A stretch of DNA of 37,890 nucleotides from Flavobacteriia bacterium (GTDB lineage: Bacteria; Bacteroidota; Bacteroidia; Flavobacteriales_D; Crocinitomicaceae): positions 1 through 37,890 of the forward strand of contig CANGOA010000010.1 in NCBI GenBank assembly GCA_947455255.1. Direction: 5' to 3'. The stretch's first letter is position 1. Each line of letters starts with the position of its first letter. Positions 34,201-37,890 of this stretch are shown here, piece by piece. The translations under genes and the position numbers were made by a program. The notes beneath the pieces are model-generated. The model had not been told where the DNA came from and ran no database searches. It saw only the letters and a program-made list of their open reading frames with translations.

Positions 34201-37072
34201 GTAGTGAATGATTGTTATAAAGGCGGTAATAGATCTTTTGCTTGTTGAATCTTGTCCCAATTAAGATAGAAATCTTATCACCGATTTCTGGATACTTTTG
34301 AAATGATTTCATCCATATTCCGCGTAAATCTTGATCTTTATCAGAATGTAGGTTTATACTTTCAAACGTATGATTTGATGTTATTGTGTCGTTGTTTTCT
34401 GTGATATAGGTACATACGACGTTAAACCTACCTGCAGAATTTTGCGTAAGTTGATTCAACGCAATGCGCGCTCCAATTGTATGTTGATTCGCTGTAATCG
34501 TATCGTAATCCGAGTGAATTTTGGTGTTTTCAAAATAGTATGAATTTGGAAATGATTGTGAAAAAAGTGTGCGAGAAAAATCTTGAAATTCGTGTTCCTC
34601 AAATTCGTCTTGAATATTTTTTCGCTTTTCATTTTGTTTGAGTACGGTAAGCTTAAAAGTGGATTTTTTTGTTGCTTCAACTTTTAATTTGAAGTGAATT
34701 TTACTTGTGTCATCTGCAAGTATTTCTTGAGGAAGCTCGAAATCCCATTGCGCAATTTTTTGAGTTACGTAAAAAGTCAACGAATTATGATGTGTTTCCC
34801 CAAGCGTGCTCGTAATACTAGCTGAAAAGTGATAGGTTATACTGTAATTATCATTTTTCTTTGTTGGATAATTTAGTGTAAAGACTCCGTTGGCATCCGT
34901 TTTTAATACTGTATCAACTTTAATAGATTGATATATCTTATTAGAATCTTCAAAATTGTAGTTGATGTTAATTTTTACTTGAGCATTAGAAATTGGGTAA
35001 CCAGCAAAAGAAGTAACGCTTGAACGATAGCTTAAAGTGTCCCCATGATGATAATTGTTTTTTTTGGAGGTGTTTTCAATGAAAAAAGTTGGTCGTTTGT
35101 ATTCTTCTACTAAAATATGTTTGTAAGTTTCTTTGTTTATAGTTAATCTTAGTGTTCCCAATGAAAATCCATTTTTTGGTAATATTATTGAACCTGAATA
35201 GGAGCCAAATTCGTTTGTAAGTTTTGAGTTGATAAATTTTTCTAAGTCTGTATTGTAAAGATCTAATTCATTTTGATCTTTCAGTGTTATTGAAATTGCT
35301 TGATTAGGTGCGACTTGGTTATTTGGTGAATTTCCTTTGTAAGCAATCACTTTATAGTAAATCGTTTGTCCTGGTCTATATAGTTCTCGATCTGTAAGTA
35401 CTTTGTATTTTATCTTTTCCGAGTTGTTTTGCTGTTTATATAAATAATTTGAATTAGTTAAACTGTCATTTCCATGATAAACACTCCAAGTATAATTGTA
35501 AGTATCATACATTTCAAATGGAAAAACACAAGAACCTTCTTTGTCTGTGTAATAGGTGTTTGAAATAGAACTTTCTGTAATTTTTACCTTGGCATGTTTG
35601 ATTGGATTTCCCGTTTTTAGATCCAAGACATGAATAATACCTTGTTCATTTTCTGTTTTGTTTACTACTTTGAAATCGTGAACATCGACGAAAACATAAG
35701 AGAACTTTAAATCTGGAGAAATGCTGTCTTCGGTTAAAACACGTTTACTTGTTTGTAAATTTTCACTGATTAAGACTATAAATTTCCCTGTTTGTTTCCA
35801 ATTCGGTAGGATAAAATCTTTGGTATGTTGGTTGTACTGTCCATTTTTTGATAAATGTATGGTATTAGTGTGTACTTGTTTTAAATCGTAACCTTTGAAA
35901 AAATTTTGAGAAGTGTCATTTTTTAATGCTTCCACATGATAAATACTTAGATGTACACTGTCAATATTTTTGGATCTTATGGAAATTAGGTTGTGTTGAT
36001 CGATGAAAACATCTCCTTTTAATTCCGCTGATAATTCAGTGTTTTTTATAGAATAGATTAATTCTTGGGCATCATAGTAATGATTTGAAGTTGGGTATGT
36101 TTTACATCCTTGTTCTAATAATTTTACAGCTTCCTCTTTTTTGTTTTTTACAACGGGGTTTGTTTTCCAGTCATAGCGTTCACCTTCTTCAACAAGTTGA
36201 GAAGCTTGAGTGAGGATGACACGTAATGCTGTGGGATGTTGATTGACGATGTCTCGTAACCATTGGTAGTTTATTTTATGTGGATCAGATGTGTTGGATG
36301 TGATGTAATAATTTCGGTTTAAGACTGTTTCTGTATATGCATAGAGATTCATGGTTTTTAAATGGTGAAGTTCTAACAATGCATAGAGTGATAACAAGGT
36401 ATCGTTTGGATACTTCAATAAATGTTCAGTTTTATAAAACAGGTTGGTGTCTTTATAGTTTTGTTCGGTGAAATAAAAGTTCAAATTCGGTAATGAAAAA
36501 TCTAAAAGTGTAGGTTTTGTTAATTGAGTGATGCTGTCATTTCCATAGTAATGATGCAGCATTGATGCATCGTAATTGATGAGTTTGTCAATATGAATAA
36601 GTGCTTGTTTATAATGATATCGCTTAGCTTGTTCGCTATTTTTTAATATGTTTTTGTTGACCATAATGTTAAAATCACTGTATAAATCCCACTGATAGTA
36701 TATATGCTCGTATAGTTGTGCCAAAAACAAATGTCCCATATTATTCAAAGGAACTTTCGTTTGATCGATTTTATTTTCTAACTGATTTAATAAGGCCAAT
36801 TTTTCATCGTTTTCTAATAATGCATCTGGTACGATATCTCGATATTTATTCAACGCTTTCTGAAAATCAGCCGGATTGTATTCGTTAATCGCTTGGTCTA
36901 ACAGGGGGGTAAGTAGGTTTAGAGCATCTTTATATAAACCATCTTCGTTTAGTTCTTCAAATTGTTCCCAACTTGCTGTACTTAGTTCATACTTTAGAAC
37001 TGATGCTTTTTTCTGTTGCGCTAAAAGTGAAGTAATACTAAAAAGTAAAACTAAAAGGATTAGATTTTTCAT
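31289..37072 (-). CDS. Large alpha-2-macroglobulin-like protein without thioester
   Basis: A 1927-residue exported protein with a signal peptide (1-18). The first 450 residues are helical-repeat and MG1-like. A carboxypeptidase-regulatory-like beta domain (GIIHVLDLKTGNPIKHAKVK) precedes the MG2 domain with YRPGQTIYYK near 563-572. A Gly-rich stretch near 1125-1140 (GEGGRGFGVGNGQG) occupies the place of the bait region. The A2M domain (about 1190-1280) has FFYPNLYADKDGKF and LPDALTTWKFRALAHD. The helical cyclase-like domain (about 1390-1700) has NYPSSDALF where thioester members have CLEQ. C-terminal MG/receptor-like strands end the protein. Bacterial A2Ms are thought to trap or inhibit proteases in the periplasm or on the outer membrane. 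It lies downstream of a 105-residue membrane protein and a kinase on the same strand. Confidence 0.9.
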   Translation of the reverse strand: MKNLILLVLLFSITSLLAQQKKASVLKYELSTASWEQFEELNEDGLYKDALNLLTPLLDQAINEYNPADFQKALNKYRDIVPDALLENDEKLALLNQLENKIDQTKVPLNNMGHLFLAQLYEHIYYQWDLYSDFNIMVNKNILKNSEQAKRYHYKQALIHIDKLINYDASMLHHYYGNDSITQLTKPTLLDFSLPNLNFYFTEQNYKDTNLFYKTEHLLKYPNDTLLSLYALLELHHLKTMNLYAYTETVLNRNYYITSNTSDPHKINYQWLRDIVNQHPTALRVILTQASQLVEEGERYDWKTNPVVKNKKEEAVKLLEQGCKTYPTSNHYYDAQELIYSIKNTELSAELKGDVFIDQHNLISIRSKNIDSVHLSIYHVEALKNDTSQNFFKGYDLKQVHTNTIHLSKNGQYNQHTKDFILPNWKQTGKFIVLISENLQTSKRVLTEDSISPDLKFSYVFVDVHDFKVVNKTENEQGIIHVLDLKTGNPIKHAKVKITESSISNTYYTDKEGSCVFPFEMYDTYNYTWSVYHGNDSLTNSNYLYKQQNNSEKIKYKVLTDRELYRPGQTIYYKVIAYKGNSPNNQVAPNQAISITLKDQNELDLYNTDLEKFINSKLTNEFGSYSGSIILPKNGFSLGTLRLTINKETYKHILVEEYKRPTFFIENTSKKNNYHHGDTLSYRSSVTSFAGYPISNAQVKININYNFEDSNKIYQSIKVDTVLKTDANGVFTLNYPTKKNDNYSITYHFSASITSTLGETHHNSLTFYVTQKIAQWDFELPQEILADDTSKIHFKLKVEATKKSTFKLTVLKQNEKRKNIQDEFEEHEFQDFSRTLFSQSFPNSYYFENTKIHSDYDTITANQHTIGARIALNQLTQNSAGRFNVVCTYITENNDTITSNHTFESINLHSDKDQDLRGIWMKSFQKYPEIGDKISILIGTRFNKQKIYYRLYNNHSLLQVQSKIISKRLVINHRVTKADLDGLTLEVMFVKNGYTFTKQLSVPISQTSRKIALILETKRDFLSPGNKEKWILSTHSSSLNEKELVASMMDASLDQIHPSNWDLYFPSTREFFHSWNTNNDYQSYYFESPQGWEHPFLYYINAKGDTVHTVSIDSEIIISEKYSTSQDEFNVGEGGRGFGVGNGQGNVRVKKFRLQTAAKMEPPVIVNIEVDEVPPSEQTTIPKKSPRTNFNETAFFYPNLYADKDGKFSFEFTLPDALTTWKFRALAHDKEMNIGQLEEFFIAQKELMVQPNAPRFFRAGDNLEFSANVVNVSDKNLPVKVSLEWFNPFTNEVIPEVFGKMETLNLQLNAKKSQTVSWKLSIPENGLDLIAYRIKASSESFTDSEEKAFPILSNRVFVTEALPITIEEKGNYTFTLDKLATSTSTTKQHENLVFDYASNTIWSVVKTLPAASKVNYPSSDALFHAYYTNVLGSKVLANNPAIKQMIAHWNVGTSELTNPTIANSVDLTETPWVNAAQSESEQRKEIAFFLEENNLANQQKSYLEQLFQQRTMDGAWPWFAGGQASAYITNDIVFGFAQLNERPTELDASLNYLNNYYTYEFKKHTATENNQRNWLSEQELQWLFIQAAYQLPANEFTTLLAKTLAKTWTTLNLKQQAIAGMYLLIAGDKAFASKIAASIQNRATKRKNTGTYWNEKYYSNTESIETQAYILAFFTALGLEKPLLNSIQLSLLNKKRGQLWENSSTTARVVHSLLSVPATDFSAKNNAIIRIGNETITKATNEVGELTQTWTKKEITPALGNVVINQTAETPSFGSLTYSYTENIEHVTNSTTGLVLTKEIYLIQGEQEILVTPTTKLKVGDQLRIYLKVTNDRAIDFVHIKDLKAAGMENVNQLSSYGYGKNVSYYTTPYDNRTSFFIEHLPKGKSSVSYDVRLTHKGTQSIGYALVECLYALEFRGNTRGMKVVVE

Positions 37073-37085
37073 AGTGGATGGATTT

Positions 37086-37129
37086 TCCTCCCCCTTCTCA
37101 TCGAGTTCCTCAGAGGCCGGGGGAATGGA
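37086..37129. repeat. Imperfect GC-rich inverted repeat between two minus-strand genes
   Basis: TCCTCCCCC (37086-37094) and GGGGGAATGGA (37119-37129) form imperfect arms around CTCATCGAG, in the gap between the 105-residue protein and the macroglobulin gene. It is conspicuously GC-rich for this window and looks like a dispersed intergenic repeat; that is inference. Confidence 0.4.
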
Positions 37130-37132
37130 TGA

Positions 37133-37450
37133 TTAGTTTTGGATAGTATCTTGTTTCTTTTTGGAATTCAAATGAACACGATATGCTACGAGTGCAGGTA
37201 AACCTAAAATCATAATAATCGCTAAGGCATATCCTTTTGGTAACAAACGAAATGCTTCAATGTTGACAAAATCTTGTTTGCTTCCTCCCATACCAATGAA
37301 ATACGATAAACTGATGTCGCAGGTGTAAATTTTATCTTTCGTGGTAATTTCTCCTGGAAATAAATCGATGCGAAATAGAAAGAAGACAGCTGAAAGTATC
37401 AGTACAAGTGCTAAATAAATTAGAAGTGGTTTTTTTAAGTTTTGTTTCAT
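37133..37450 (-). CDS. Small two-helix membrane protein, unknown
   Basis: The product has 105 residues. Two hydrophobic helices (about 7-25 and 72-90) bracket a loop of about 45 residues (IDLFPGEITTKDKIYTCDISLSYFIGMGG and following) that is probably periplasmic, with both ends cytoplasmic. The C-terminus is basic (YRVHLNSKKKQ). I recognise no family. It lies downstream of a kinase gene (87-base gap) and 60 bases before the macroglobulin gene on the same strand, so the three may form one transcript, though a repeat lies in each gap. Confidence 0.7.
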   Translation of the reverse strand: MKQNLKKPLLIYLALVLILSAVFFLFRIDLFPGEITTKDKIYTCDISLSYFIGMGGSKQDFVNIEAFRLLPKGYALAIIMILGLPALVAYRVHLNSKKKQDTIQN

Positions 37451-37485
37451 AGTTTTCTTTATTATCAGTTAGTCACCTCCCTCTA

Positions 37486-37503
37486 TCCCTCCTCAAGGAG
37501 GGA
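37486..37503. repeat. GGAGGGA hairpin in the kinase-membrane protein gap
   Basis: TCCCTCC (37486-37492), loop TCAA, GGAGGGA (37497-37503) is a perfect 7-bp GC-rich stem without a T run. With the repeat at 37086 it shows that both gaps of this gene group hold GC-rich palindromes. A weak terminator or a dispersed repeat are alternatives. Confidence 0.5.
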
Positions 37504-37537
37504 AGACGATGAGATATAATTTTTTTTCTTTTATCTT

Positions 37538-37890
37538 TCAGACTTTTGACTTTAAACTTATCCTAAAAGTAGTTCCTTTATCGATTTCGGAATGTAATAC
37601 AAATACGTTCCCCTTATGGTATTCATTGATGATACGTTTCACTAAAGAAAGTCCTAGTCCCCAGCCACGTTTTTTGGTGGTGTAACCTGGTTTAAATATT
37701 GTTTTAAACTGATTATGTGCGATTCCTTTTCCTGTGTCTTGAATGTCAATGTTTACATGGGTTGTATCTCGTGAAATGGTAATATTGAGTTGACCTGCTG
37801 TTTCCATGGAATCCACTGCATTTTTGGTGATATTTTCAATCACCCACTCAATCAAGGGAGGATTATGGGGCACAAGCATTTCTGGAGAAT
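37538..37890 (-). CDS. Sensor histidine kinase, C-terminal ATPase domain only (cut by window end)
   Basis: The reading frame is open to the window edge (codons for Ser-Pro-Glu precede the Met at 37879), so the gene continues beyond 37890 and the true start is unseen. The visible part is a HATPase_c domain: N-box IENITKNAVDSM, G1 DTGKGI, F-box FKPGYTTK, and G2 RGWGLGLSLVKRI. The ending FRISLKSKV is normal. The TKKRGWGLGLSLVKRI form is typical of Bacteroidota kinases that lack a fused receiver. No response regulator is adjacent in the window. It is upstream of the 105-residue membrane protein. Confidence 0.88.
   Translation of the reverse strand, partial: SPEMLVPHNPPLIEWVIENITKNAVDSMETAGQLNITISRDTTHVNIDIQDTGKGIAHNQFKTIFKPGYTTKKRGWGLGLSLVKRIINEYHKGNVFVLHSEIDKGTTFRISLKSKV

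Noticed and set aside
1-37890. Anti-phage defence island, prophage, transposase or integron
   Set aside because: All larger genes have clear core or envelope assignments, and no nuclease, helicase, methylase, integrase or transposase sequence was found. The lipoprotein trio is the only plausible accessory island.
1-37890. tRNA, rRNA or other structured RNA genes
   Set aside because: No cloverleaf or rRNA-like stretch was recognised in any gap on either strand by eye. A covariance-model scan would be decisive.

Overview
The window is about 38 kb of AT-rich chromosome from a member of the Bacteroidota, most likely order Flavobacteriales. This rests on the rimP-nusA-infB order, a eukaryote-like single-chain glycyl-tRNA synthetase, a split methylmalonyl-CoA mutase, a very large alpha-2-macroglobulin-like protein, weak Shine-Dalgarno sites and TAnnTTTG-type -7 promoter boxes. 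I cannot fix the family; Crocinitomicaceae (Fluviicola-like) is a guess. No rRNA, tRNA, CRISPR array, transposase, phage gene or recognisable defence system is visible.

Layout. (1) 1-4.2 kb: the end of rimP, nusA and infB on the + strand, closed by a bidirectional terminator. (2) 4.3-9.2 kb, minus strand: outer-membrane protein, Kdo transferase kdtA, sensor kinase, response regulator and pth, closely spaced. (3) 9.4-17.6 kb, plus strand: an eight-gene nucleotide-sugar operon. It holds the WbpA/B/E/D set for a 2,3-diamino-uronic acid nucleotide, a UDP-glucose dehydrogenase plus UDP-glucuronate decarboxylase pair (UDP-xylose), dTDP-glucose dehydratase rfbB and a CpsB/YwqE-type tyrosine phosphatase. 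A terminator follows. (4) 17.7-22.6 kb: glyS (minus) divergent from two secreted peptidyl-prolyl isomerases, one a cyclophilin-FKBP fusion, and a GT-C type glycosyltransferase that overlaps the fusion gene. (5) 22.6-26.8 kb, minus: both methylmalonyl-CoA mutase subunits and a small exported helical-repeat protein, with a nested inverted-repeat element between the subunit genes. (6) 27.1-30 kb, plus: gcvP. (7) 30-31.3 kb: three small unrecognised lipoprotein genes bracketed by two near-identical terminators and by inverted copies of a GAGCGGAGTCGAA repeat. (8) 31.3-37.9 kb, minus: a 1927-residue alpha-2-macroglobulin-like protein without a thioester motif, a small membrane protein and the end of a sensor histidine kinase cut by the window edge.

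Most of the window is core metabolism and envelope biogenesis. The envelope theme recurs: Kdo transfer to lipid A, activated sugars for surface polysaccharide, secreted foldases, and a periplasmic macroglobulin with a kinase beside it. I do not see a clear undescribed multi-gene system. The best leads are the bracketed lipoprotein trio, the cyclophilin-FKBP fusion joined to a GT-C enzyme, the interleaved sugar-nucleotide operon without an epimerase, and the nested repeat between the mutase genes.
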